Source of the DNA: an uncultured bacterium
GTDB lineage: Bacteria; Auribacterota; Tritonobacteria; UBA1439
Direction of reading: 5' to 3'
DNA length: 5,270 bases
NCBI GenBank assembly: GCA_937858775.1
Contig: CALLYX010000382.1
Span: 1 to 5,270 of the forward strand
The notes beneath the pieces were generated by a model. It was not told where the DNA came from. It did not search any database and saw nothing but the letters and a program-made list of their open reading frames with translations. Made by a program: the position numbers and the translations under genes. This document shows, in pieces, positions 1 to 5,256 of the stretch; the first letter of the stretch is position 1, and each line of letters begins with the position of its first letter.

Positions 1-197
1 GCCTTGGCCCCTGCGAAAACCTCCTTCCACGCGATGCGTCGACGTCCCCCGTACGCGCGCCTCACCGCGGCGTCGAGCACGCCTGAGGCCGCCGACCATA
101 TCTCGGGCCCCACCCCGTCCCCCTCGATGTACGGAATGACGGGGCGGTCCGGAACGGAGAGCGAACCGTCGGGGAGGATCGATATCGATTCGGTCAC
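1..197 (-). CDS. icd: Isocitrate dehydrogenase (NADP-type), N-terminal fragment cut by the window edge
   Basis: Isocitrate dehydrogenase oxidatively decarboxylates isocitrate to 2-oxoglutarate in the cytoplasmic TCA cycle. Only the first 65 codons are present; the gene runs off the left edge. Reading leftward from GTG at 197-195, the protein shows the family's N-terminal signature: a short beta-hairpin leader (residues ~5-20), then IPYIEGDGVGPEIW, then a helix of the type VLDAAVRRAYGG and the stretch IAWKEVFAGAK. This matches bacterial homodimeric NADP-Icd, where the same region reads IPYIEGDG...AYxGxRKIxWxEVxAGEK. The start is GTG because it overlaps the aminotransferase stop as GTGA (194-197), and a GAGG Shine-Dalgarno lies 8 nt upstream (206-209) inside that gene. 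Such overlaps usually mean translational coupling. NADP versus NAD specificity cannot be judged because the cofactor-binding residues lie outside the window. Identity is nearly certain. Confidence 0.93.
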   Translation of the reverse strand, partial: MTESISILPDGSLSVPDRPVIPYIEGDGVGPEIWSAASGVLDAAVRRAYGGRRRIAWKEVFAGAK

Positions 198-1378
198 GGT
201 GCCGTCCTCAGCGCGCGCAGGTAGCGATCCATCCGGTCCATCCCCTCCTCGATCCTCTCCATCGAGGCTGCGTAGGAGAGCCGAATGTTCGAGTCGGCGC
301 CGAAAGCCGCGCCGGCCACCACGGCGACGAGCGCCTTCTCCAGAAGATCCTCGGCGAATGCCGCGGAATCGGTCCCGAACGCCGAGATGTCCGGGAACGA
401 ATAGAACGCCCCCTGGGGGGTCGGGCAGACGATCCCGGGCATGGCCGAGAGCCGCCGCACAAGGTAATCCCTGCGGGAGAGGAACTCCCTCAGCATCGCG
501 TCGACGAAGCCCTGGTCGCCGGTCATCGCCTCGACGGCCGCCGCCTGGGCCACGGAGTCCGGGTTCGATGTGCAGTGGCTCTGGAGGCGCTCGGCGAGTT
601 TAGCGATCCCCGGGGGGGCGGCGAGGTAGCCGATCCTCCAGCCCGTCATCGCGTGCGACTTCGACACCCCGTTCACCAGCACGGTGAGCCGCCGTATCTC
701 TTCGCCCAGGGACGCGACGCTGATGTGCGCGGCGGGGGGGTAGACGATCTTCTCGTAGATCTCGTCAGAGATCACGTGTATCCGGTTCGCCACCGCTATC
801 TCCGCCAGCGCCCGCAGCTCCCCCGGCCCGGCGACCCACCCCGTGGGGTTGTTGGGGCTGTTGAGGATGATCGCGCGCGTCCGCGGGGTCACGGCGGCGC
901 GTATGCGGTCGGGGTCGAGCCGGTAGCCGTCGCGGGGGTCGGCGGGGACGTAGACCGGCCTCCCCCCCGCCATGACGACCTGAGCCGGGTACGTGACCCA
1001 GTGCGGGGAGAGGATGATGAACTCGTCCCCCGGGTTGCACAGGACGCGGACGGCGTTGTAGAGGGCGTGCTTCGCCCCGCACGTGACGACTATTCGATCG
1101 GGTGGGTAGGAGACGCCGTTGTCGGCCTGGAGCTTCCGGGCTATCGCCTCCCGGAGCGCGAGGGTGCCCCCGACCGGGGTGTACTTCGTCCTGCCCTCGG
1201 CGATCGCCCGGCAGGCGGCGTCCTTGACGTTCTGCGGCGTGTCGAAATCGGGCTCGCCCGCCCCGAACATCACGACGTCCTTGCCCTCCGCGGCGAGCGC
1301 CTTCGCCCTTGCGTCCATCGCGAGGGTCTGCGACGGCTCCACGGCGCCGATCAGCCGCGACAGTTGCGCCTCGGCCAT
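194..1378 (-). CDS. aspB: Class I/II PLP-dependent aminotransferase, probable aspartate aminotransferase (subgroup 1-beta)
   Basis: This PLP enzyme most likely transfers the amino group between aspartate and 2-oxoglutarate, giving oxaloacetate and glutamate in the cytoplasm. It is 394 residues, the usual length. Visible landmarks: GEPDFDTP (41-48), KYTPVGG near 65-71, CGAKHALYN (100-108, PLP phosphate site; K103 aligns with the lysine that binds the distal carboxylate in Thermus-type enzymes), W127 (ring stacking), SPNNPTG (174-180, N177), SDEIYE (204-209, D205 to the pyridine nitrogen, Y208), the Schiff-base lysine K240 in VSKSHAMTGWRIGY, and R366 in IRLSYA (alpha-carboxylate). All catalytic residues are intact. 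ATG at 1378 lies 6 bp after the ndk-like stop, with a G-rich Shine-Dalgarno (GGAGG, 1391-1395) overlapping that gene's end. Subgroup 1-beta members can also act as prephenate aminotransferases; the sequence alone does not exclude that. The next gene, icd, makes its co-substrate 2-oxoglutarate. Confidence 0.92.
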   Translation of the reverse strand: MAEAQLSRLIGAVEPSQTLAMDARAKALAAEGKDVVMFGAGEPDFDTPQNVKDAACRAIAEGRTKYTPVGGTLALREAIARKLQADNGVSYPPDRIVVTCGAKHALYNAVRVLCNPGDEFIILSPHWVTYPAQVVMAGGRPVYVPADPRDGYRLDPDRIRAAVTPRTRAIILNSPNNPTGWVAGPGELRALAEIAVANRIHVISDEIYEKIVYPPAAHISVASLGEEIRRLTVLVNGVSKSHAMTGWRIGYLAAPPGIAKLAERLQSHCTSNPDSVAQAAAVEAMTGDQGFVDAMLREFLSRRDYLVRRLSAMPGIVCPTPQGAFYSFPDISAFGTDSAAFAEDLLEKALVAVVAGAAFGADSNIRLSYAASMERIEEGMDRMDRYLRALRTAP

Positions 1379-1384
1379 GTCGAA

Positions 1385-2569
1385 TCACCCCCTCCCCGCG
1401 CGGCGCCTGTCGAGGTGCTCGGCGATGAGCGGCCCCACGTCGTCGCGCGCGAAATCTATTATCCTCATCTCGCGCCGGGCGCTCTCCGGGGAATCAGACG
1501 CGTGGGCGGCGTTCACCATGACGTCCCTCCCGAACTCCTTCCGCACGGTGGCCGCCCCCGCCTTGCGAGGGTCGGTCGCGCCGATGATCTCGCGGATCTT
1601 GCGCACCGCGTCGATCCCCTGGTAGACGAGGGCGAGGCACGGAACGAGGCCGGGGGCCTCGCGTTCCCCCTCGGAGGACGCGGCCGCGTCCCGCCCGGTC
1701 ATGAACTTGAGGATCTGGTTGAACTGGTCCTCCGCGGCCAGGCGGTTCAGATGCGCGCCTACGTGCAGGACGGCGTCGTCCGGGAGCGGGAAGCCGAACT
1801 CCCTCTCGAGGGCGGCGCGCGCCCGCGCGGTGACGGTCTCCTTGAGCCTCTCGGCCAGGGAGATCCTGACGGGCCCGTAGAACTCCTCCGCCTGCGCGAC
1901 GCTCATCCGAAGGACCTTGACCGCGACGATGTACAGATCCGCCCTCGAGAAGATGTCTATGATATTGCCCGCGCGTATGCTCCTTGAACTGAAGATATCG
2001 GGCTTGATCAACACCGTGGTCTCCTCGGGCCTCGCCCCCTTCGGCCACGGGATCACGTCCGTGAGCAGGCCGCCGTCGGCGGCCGCGTGCCCCCCCCAAA
2101 CCCGCAGGGCCGGCTCGGGGTCCTCGCCGGCGGGGATGGTGAGCACGGCGGGCTCGAAATACCGCACCGTGCCGCGCGCGTCCCTTATGAAGTCGCCGTA
2201 GGTGTCCCGGATGCACTCCCCGGAGAGGCTGGACCGGGTGATATGACCCACGACCTCGTTCAGCTCGCGGCACGCGTCCCGGCCCTTGAAGAGGAGAAAC
2301 ATCACCCGCCGCCGGTGCCCTTCCTTCACGGGGGGGTAGTTTTCCGCGATGTATTTCTTGACGAGGGCGCGCACATGGCGGCCCGGGTCGCCCGCCGAGA
2401 CCGGGATGGCGTCGAGGTAATCGGAGACCAGCCCGGCCGACGGGGCGTACATACGAGCCGCGACGAGTTCGAGGCTCGAACGCGAGAGCAGGCGCCCGAT
2501 TATCCCGCCGGTGCGCGACTTCCTGATCGGATACGGGTTGATCACTACGAAACAGAGGTCTTCAGGCAT
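1385..2569 (-). CDS. ndk: Two-domain nucleoside-diphosphate-kinase-like protein: degenerate N domain, catalytic C domain with insertion
   Basis: NDP kinase moves the gamma-phosphate between nucleoside triphosphates and diphosphates through a phospho-histidine. Ordinary bacterial Ndk is about 140 residues; this protein is 394 and contains the fold twice. Domain 1 (residues ~4-145) starts FVVINPYP where Ndk has the LIKPD motif, so the active-site Lys is Asn, and its C-terminal part (around 120-142) has no NxxH motif. Domain 2 (~184-378) has LIKPD (K189), Y231, R326, T332, R343, N353 and the catalytic H356 in NAAHASDSPESA, matching human NDPK-A K12, Y52, R88, T94, R105, N115 and H118. Between Y231 and the FMTG helix (289-292) are about 50 residues where Ndk has about six, and another ~14 follow before the next strand; the base-stacking Phe appears replaced (Q282/F283). 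ATG at 2569 is backed by GGAGAGGG 7 nt upstream. It heads the operon with aspB and icd. NDPK activity is likely but unproven; the symbol is used loosely. Confidence 0.85.
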   Translation of the reverse strand: MPEDLCFVVINPYPIRKSRTGGIIGRLLSRSSLELVAARMYAPSAGLVSDYLDAIPVSAGDPGRHVRALVKKYIAENYPPVKEGHRRRVMFLLFKGRDACRELNEVVGHITRSSLSGECIRDTYGDFIRDARGTVRYFEPAVLTIPAGEDPEPALRVWGGHAAADGGLLTDVIPWPKGARPEETTVLIKPDIFSSRSIRAGNIIDIFSRADLYIVAVKVLRMSVAQAEEFYGPVRISLAERLKETVTARARAALEREFGFPLPDDAVLHVGAHLNRLAAEDQFNQILKFMTGRDAAASSEGEREAPGLVPCLALVYQGIDAVRKIREIIGATDPRKAGAATVRKEFGRDVMVNAAHASDSPESARREMRIIDFARDDVGPLIAEHLDRRRAGRG

Positions 2570-2576
2570 GCGCCAT

Positions 2577-2603
2577 CCCTCTCCCCGCCGGCAGCGCCGG
2601 CGG
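2577..2603 (-). promoter_or_regulatory. GC-rich leader hairpin abutting the ribosome binding site of the ndk-like gene
   Basis: A perfect 8-bp inverted repeat (CCGCCGGC, 3-nt loop, GCCGGCGG) occupies 2585-2603. On the minus-strand transcript its 3' arm runs directly into the Shine-Dalgarno GGAGAGGG (2577-2584), 7 nt before ATG at 2569. It begins only about 4 nt after the U-tract of the upstream terminator. It may modulate translation or serve as a second terminator stem, but no U-tract follows it. No clear -35/-10 pair is visible between the upstream terminator and the start codon, so the operon promoter is unplaced. The structure is seen; the regulatory role is inferred. Confidence 0.4.
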
Positions 2604-2607
2604 CCGG

Positions 2608-2644
2608 AAAAAGAACAAGCAGAGGCGACTGTCTCTGCTTGTTC
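2608..2644 (-). terminator. Intrinsic (Rho-independent) terminator after the DUF5679 gene
   Basis: A perfect 12-bp inverted repeat, GAACAAGCAGAG (2613-2624) and CTCTGCTTGTTC (2633-2644), encloses an 8-nt loop. Read on the minus strand, the stem is followed at once by five T residues (A-run at 2608-2612 on the plus strand). It lies 30 bp downstream of the zinc-ribbon gene's stop (2674-2676), the right place and direction to end that transcript. On the plus strand the hairpin is followed by CGCCG, so it would not work that way. It separates the upstream unit from the ndk-aspB-icd operon. Confidence 0.9.
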
Positions 2645-2673
2645 CGCCGAGTCTCACGATCCCGCGCAGCCGA

Positions 2674-2820
2674 TCAGGCCTTGCCCGTGATCTTGAACAT
2701 GCCGGTTCCGCAATCCGGGCACGTGCCCTTGACCGCCTTCTTGCCGTTCTTCAGGACCACGTCCTGGGGACCGACCATCTCCTTCTTTCCCTTGCACTTG
2801 ACGCAGTAACCCTCCGCCAT
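2674..2820 (-). CDS. Small zinc-ribbon protein, DUF5679 type (48 residues)
   Basis: This 48-residue basic protein has two CxxC knuckles, C6-x2-C9 (YCVKCKGKKEM) and C34-x2-C37 (GTCPDCGTGMF), 24 residues apart, as expected for a single Zn-binding ribbon. The order MAEGYCVKCK...NGKKAVKGTCPDCGT matches the DUF5679 family as I recall it; that family has no established function. Ten or so lysines suggest nucleic-acid or ribosome contact, but this is inference. ATG at 2820 is chosen because a near-perfect Shine-Dalgarno (AAGGAGGT, 2826-2833) lies 5 nt upstream; the frame is also open to an ATG at 2898, but that extension would run through the SD and has no family resemblance. It lies 74 bp downstream of the repeat protein's stop in the same direction, so the two may be co-transcribed, and is followed by a strong terminator. 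Codon use (GTC, AAG, GGC) matches the other minus-strand genes. Confidence 0.9.
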   Translation of the reverse strand: MAEGYCVKCKGKKEMVGPQDVVLKNGKKAVKGTCPDCGTGMFKITGKA

Positions 2821-2825
2821 GGGGG

Positions 2826-2833
2826 ACCTCCTT
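2826..2833 (-). promoter_or_regulatory. Strong Shine-Dalgarno that fixes the DUF5679 start
   Basis: AAGGAGGT on the minus strand is complementary to the anti-Shine-Dalgarno of 16S rRNA over 8 nt and ends 5 nt before the ATG at 2820. It rules out the longer open frame from 2898 as the main product and suggests high expression. Confidence 0.85.
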
Positions 2834-2894
2834 CCTTCAGGAATCGTTTGCGCCTTCAAGGACGACCGGGCCGCGCGCCATCCCGTGGGTATTC

Positions 2895-4676
2895 TCATTC
2901 AAGTTCGCTCGTGACGTCAAGGAGAAAGCCCTCCTTCCTGACGGCGAGCGTCCGGAATACGATCGTCTCCACGTCCCCGGAGAGGCCGAACGTCACCACT
3001 CCCTCCTCCCAGGTGGGTGGCCGCCCGTCCGGGCTCAGCCAGAGATGCTTCTCGTCCTGCCGGTACACCTGGGCATGGGCGGCCTTCTCGAAATCGTCCG
3101 CGTTCGAGTCGGCAGTGAGATCCTGAGCAAACGACCCCTCGAACCGGTCCATCTCCACCGTGACCTTGCATACGCCCCCGCTCAGGCGGTCGATCACCAC
3201 GGTGACCCCCTTCTCGATGTACCGCATCACCTCGAGGTTGTCCCGTTCGATCACGCGACCCCTCTCCGGCCTGCCCAGGGCGCGGAGGACCTCGTCGCGG
3301 TGCGTCCCGATCGTGACGCCGGAGACGGAGAAGTTCCGCATGTCGACGACGACGGAGTTGAACTCCCTCACGGTGACCGCCTTCGGCCACCCGACCTTTT
3401 CGAACTCGACGACCGCCGCCACGCCGCGCGACGGCGGTTTCCCGTCCGGGCTGAGATAAAGGGATACGCCCTTCTTGCCGAAAATCATGCGCGCCGCGGC
3501 CTTCTCCCACGCCTCCATCGGGGCGCCGAGGGAGAACGGTTTCCCGCGCAGCGACGCCGAGGTGGCGAGCGGGGCATCGATCTTCCTGACCTCGCCAAGA
3601 TCCTCCCATTTGAACCCCCTCGTCTTCTCGGCGCCCTTCGGCTCTCCGGCCCTCGACAGGAAGACGCGCAACCCGCTGTCCGGGTAGCCCAGGATGATAC
3701 TCCTCCCGGAGCGCCTCCACCTCCCTGTCGCGCCGAGAACGGAGCGCACCTTGGCCGCCGGGTCCCCTATCCTGATTCCGCCGACGGAGAAATCCCCGAA
3801 ATCGATCTCCACGGCGCGGAGGATGTCGAAGTCGAAGATCTTCATCCTATCGCTCTCGTCGAAGGTAAGGATCAGCCTCTCGGGTGAGTCCCCGCCGCCC
3901 TTCCGGTAGGCGCATATCCGCGAACTCGACTCCTGGTAGATTCGCCCCTTCAGGAAGGCGTGGAAGCCTTCCTTGCGGGTGGAGAGCGGGAGTCCCTGGA
4001 CGCACTCCCCGTCGAACCGCGCGGCCGCCCCCACGATGCGGCGGATCCGGCCGTCGCTCCTGTTCGCGTAGATCTTCAATCCCTCCCGGTCCCACGCCCC
4101 GACCAGGTGCCTGCCGTGCGTGCCGGCGCGGTCGGGGGGGCCCAGGCGATCCACGGCGGCCGCGGCCGGATCGCCGAGGGAAACCCCCGCCACGCTCAGG
4201 CGGTCGAAGTCGATCTCGTAGTTCTCCTCCCAGCAGAAGCGCACGCCCGTGAGCCATCCCTCGACGTTGAAGGAGAGAACGGCGGTTTCGCGCTTCGGGG
4301 CGGCTTTGTCCTTCCTGAGGAAGAGGGCGCCGGGGGCGTCCTTGTATATCCGATCCGCGAGGGGCCTCAGGAGCTCGGCCTCCCTGACATCGGTTGAAAA
4401 CGGCTGCGCGAACGATCCCGCGAAACGGCTGTACGGCGGGAGCGCCCTGATGCAGAGGTCGATCGATTCGATCCGCCGCGTCTCCTCGAGGAAAACGACC
4501 TTGACCCCTTTCGCATAGTAGCTGTACACCAACCGCCCCTGCTGCCTCGCCGGGGCCCTGGTGTCGAGATCCTCCTCTTCCTCCTCGCCCTTCCTCCGCT
4601 CCCGCTCCCGCTCCGCCTCGTCGACGACGGCGGAGATGCGCTGCTCCTCCTCTGGGGCGCCGAGCCGGGCGCGGAC
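2895..4676 (-). CDS. Tandem-repeat protein with SmpA/BamE-like motifs, unknown function; N-terminus missing
   Basis: I do not recognise this as a named family. About 590 residues of credible protein end at TGA 2897-2895. They hold three full units and part of a fourth, each about 135-155 residues. The first half of a unit has the form FSVxGVxIGD...V..xLGxP followed by GLxVxx strands; the second half has a helix rich in A, F and K, then strands such as LWLSPDGRPP or LYLSPDGKPP and a closing VxFxxxGxxxxIxF strand. The G-x-V-LG-x-P pattern resembles SmpA/BamE-type lipoprotein domains, so an envelope location is possible, but the N-terminus with any signal peptide is absent. The first unit starts abruptly at VRARLGAP (about 4676) and contains an E/R-rich stretch (4571-4620). 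The frame stays open to 5168, but that part has no unit features and is antisense to a plus-strand coding region. No in-frame ATG lies between the break and 3845. Treat it as 5'-truncated. Confidence 0.75.
   Translation of the reverse strand, partial: VRARLGAPEEEQRISAVVDEAERERERRKGEEEEEDLDTRAPARQQGRLVYSYYAKGVKVVFLEETRRIESIDLCIRALPPYSRFAGSFAQPFSTDVREAELLRPLADRIYKDAPGALFLRKDKAAPKRETAVLSFNVEGWLTGVRFCWEENYEIDFDRLSVAGVSLGDPAAAAVDRLGPPDRAGTHGRHLVGAWDREGLKIYANRSDGRIRRIVGAAARFDGECVQGLPLSTRKEGFHAFLKGRIYQESSSRICAYRKGGGDSPERLILTFDESDRMKIFDFDILRAVEIDFGDFSVGGIRIGDPAAKVRSVLGATGRWRRSGRSIILGYPDSGLRVFLSRAGEPKGAEKTRGFKWEDLGEVRKIDAPLATSASLRGKPFSLGAPMEAWEKAAARMIFGKKGVSLYLSPDGKPPSRGVAAVVEFEKVGWPKAVTVREFNSVVVDMRNFSVSGVTIGTHRDEVLRALGRPERGRVIERDNLEVMRYIEKGVTVVIDRLSGGVCKVTVEMDRFEGSFAQDLTADSNADDFEKAAHAQVYRQDEKHLWLSPDGRPPTWEEGVVTFGLSGDVETIVFRTLAVRKEGFLLDVTSELE
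2898..4676 (-). repeat. Four diverged tandem protein-repeat units
   Basis: Unit boundaries estimated by eye: A (partial) 4676-4218, B 4217-3813, C 3812-3357, D 3356-2898. Equivalent motifs: VSLGDPAAAAVDRLGPP in B, IRIGDPAAKVRSVLGA in C, VTIGTHRDEVLRALGRP in D and only VRARLGAP in A. Half-unit motifs also recur: FAGSFAQ in A with FEGSFAQ in D, and LYLSPDGKPP in C with LWLSPDGRPP in D. The units are related at protein level only, so the duplication is old. A and D look closest in their second halves. Confidence 0.7.
4570..4619. repeat. Low-complexity polypyrimidine (plus strand) tract with GCTCCC hexamer repeats
   Basis: Fifty plus-strand bases contain no A and only five G. GCTCCC is repeated in tandem from 4598. 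On the minus strand it encodes the charged E/R-rich insertion in the first repeat unit (ERERERRKGEEEEE). It lies about 50-90 bp from the presumed breakpoint. Such tracts expand by slippage, form unusual DNA structures and also confuse assemblers. Confidence 0.7.
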
Positions 4677-4685
4677 TGGGCCGAG
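4660..4685. other. Head-to-head breakpoint between two 5'-truncated genes (rearrangement or chimeric assembly joint)
   Basis: Left of this point the minus strand is the real coding strand (repeat unit A up to VRARLGAP, codon at 4676). Right of it the plus strand is (GADWAEISSK from 4668). Both reading frames lose family-like features here and neither has a start codon, leader or ribosome site nearby. Codon preference changes at the same place. The two estimates of the edge, made from opposite strands, agree to within about 10 bp. Whether the joint is biological or a metagenome-assembly artefact cannot be told from the sequence. Confidence 0.65.
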
Positions 4686-5048
4686 ATCAGCAGCAAGATC
4701 GAGAACCGCATCCGGCACGGCATCGCCAGGCTGGTGCGCGCCGAGCCGAAACCAGCCGCCGAGGCAGAACCCGCTGAACCGGCATGGTCGGACATTGGCG
4801 CGAAGATCGAGCGCGACGTGCGCGGCTGGATCGGTCACCTGGTCGGCGCGGGAGAGGACGCCGACTGGAAAGATGTCGGTGACCAGGTGATGGATCATGT
4901 GCGCACCGCCTTCGATACGATGGCTAAGTGCGCCAAGAAGAAGGAAGGCGAGGAGCCGTACTCCCCGCCCGCACGCATCACCATCGAGGGCGAAGAAGAC
5001 CAGCCCCCCGCTGTCGTATCGGAAGAGCCAGTCGAGCCGCCGCAGTAG
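4668..5048 (+). pseudogene. C-terminal fragment of an unknown protein with three W-x-[DE]-[IV] helical repeats
   Basis: About 126 residues end at TAG 5046-5048. Three similar segments can be seen: ADWAEISSKIENRIRHGIARL, then AWSDIGAKIERDVRGWIGHLV, then ADWKDVGDQVMDHVRTAFDTM. They are spaced 37 and 26 residues apart, each predicted as an amphipathic helix with conserved Trp and a KIExxVR-like face; an acidic, Pro-rich tail (EGEEDQPPAVVSEEPVEPPQ) follows. I do not recognise the family. Codons (CGC, CTG, ATC, GCC, no ATA) are typical of a translated high-GC gene and differ from the minus-strand genes. A GTG at 4734 is the first possible in-frame start, but it falls after the first repeat and lacks a Shine-Dalgarno, so I read this as the 3' end of a longer gene cut at the breakpoint. 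If the joint is an assembly artefact it is a partial gene, not a pseudogene. Confidence 0.6.
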
Positions 5049-5095
5049 CCAGCGAGCTTGCTGACCCCACCCTTTGGCCTTGCTCCGCTCGGCCT

Positions 5096-5133
5096 TTCCC
5101 CCTCTCCGCAGTGCATAGACCGGAGAGGGGGAA
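5096..5133 (+). terminator. Perfect 13-bp inverted repeat, probable terminator without U-tract or dispersed palindrome
   Basis: TTCCCCCTCTCCG (5096-5108) and CGGAGAGGGGGAA (5121-5133) pair perfectly around a 12-nt loop. It begins 48 bp after the plus-strand stop at 5046-5048, a normal place for a terminator. Neither strand has a T-run after the stem, so it would be a U-less terminator, an RNA-stabilising hairpin, or a copy of a dispersed intergenic palindrome. The hairpin is certain; its role is inferred. Confidence 0.55.
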
Positions 5134-5179
5134 GTGCGGTGTGCCAGCGCCAGGCAGATTCTGCACATCCCCCACTAAA

Positions 5180-5227
5180 CCGGCATAGCCGGAACGCCCG
5201 CGCCCCTCTATAATCGCACGAAGTGCG
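5180..5227 (+). promoter_or_regulatory. Candidate promoter: TATAAT box flanked by two small palindromes
   Basis: TATAAT at 5209-5214 is a perfect -10 consensus in a GC-rich region and lies 42 nt before a possible GTG start at 5257. No TTGACA-like -35 is seen at 16-18 bp spacing. Where the -35 should be lies the palindrome CCGGC-ATA-GCCGG (5180-5192), and directly after the -10, over the expected +1, lies CGCAC-GAA-GTGCG (5215-5227). Both have 5-bp arms and a 3-bp spacer, a layout compatible with operator sites. A regulated promoter is inferred, not shown. Confidence 0.4.
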
Positions 5228-5256
5228 CCACCCTTTTCACCTGTCACGAGGTCGCC

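Noticed and set aside
4..603. 199-codon plus-strand open frame at the left edge
   Set aside because: It lies antisense to icd and the aminotransferase; the product is mostly Arg, Pro and Ser with no recognisable motif.
575..1987. 470-codon plus-strand open frame
   Set aside because: It is antisense to the well-supported aminotransferase and NDPK-like genes, with R/G/D/P-rich composition typical of shadow frames in GC-rich DNA.
2821..2898. Alternative start of the DUF5679 gene at ATG 2898, overlapping the repeat gene's TGA
   Set aside because: The extra 26 residues lack family resemblance, and a strong Shine-Dalgarno is placed for ATG 2820.
3045..3887. 280-codon plus-strand open frame
   Set aside because: It is antisense to repeat units C and D, which show clear conserved motifs on the minus strand.
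2895..4676. The protein repeats as a possible CRISPR or DNA repeat array
   Set aside because: Similarity is visible only in translation, the units are about 450 bp, and no short direct DNA repeats with regular spacers occur.
4677..5168. N-terminal extension of the repeat protein to ATG 5168
   Set aside because: It has no unit features, lies across a plus-strand coding region and a 13-bp intergenic hairpin, and its openness is explained by antisense codon register.
4978..5247. 89-codon minus-strand open frame at the right end
   Set aside because: No motif, no ribosome site, overlaps the hairpin and the candidate promoter, and has low-complexity G/A/R composition.
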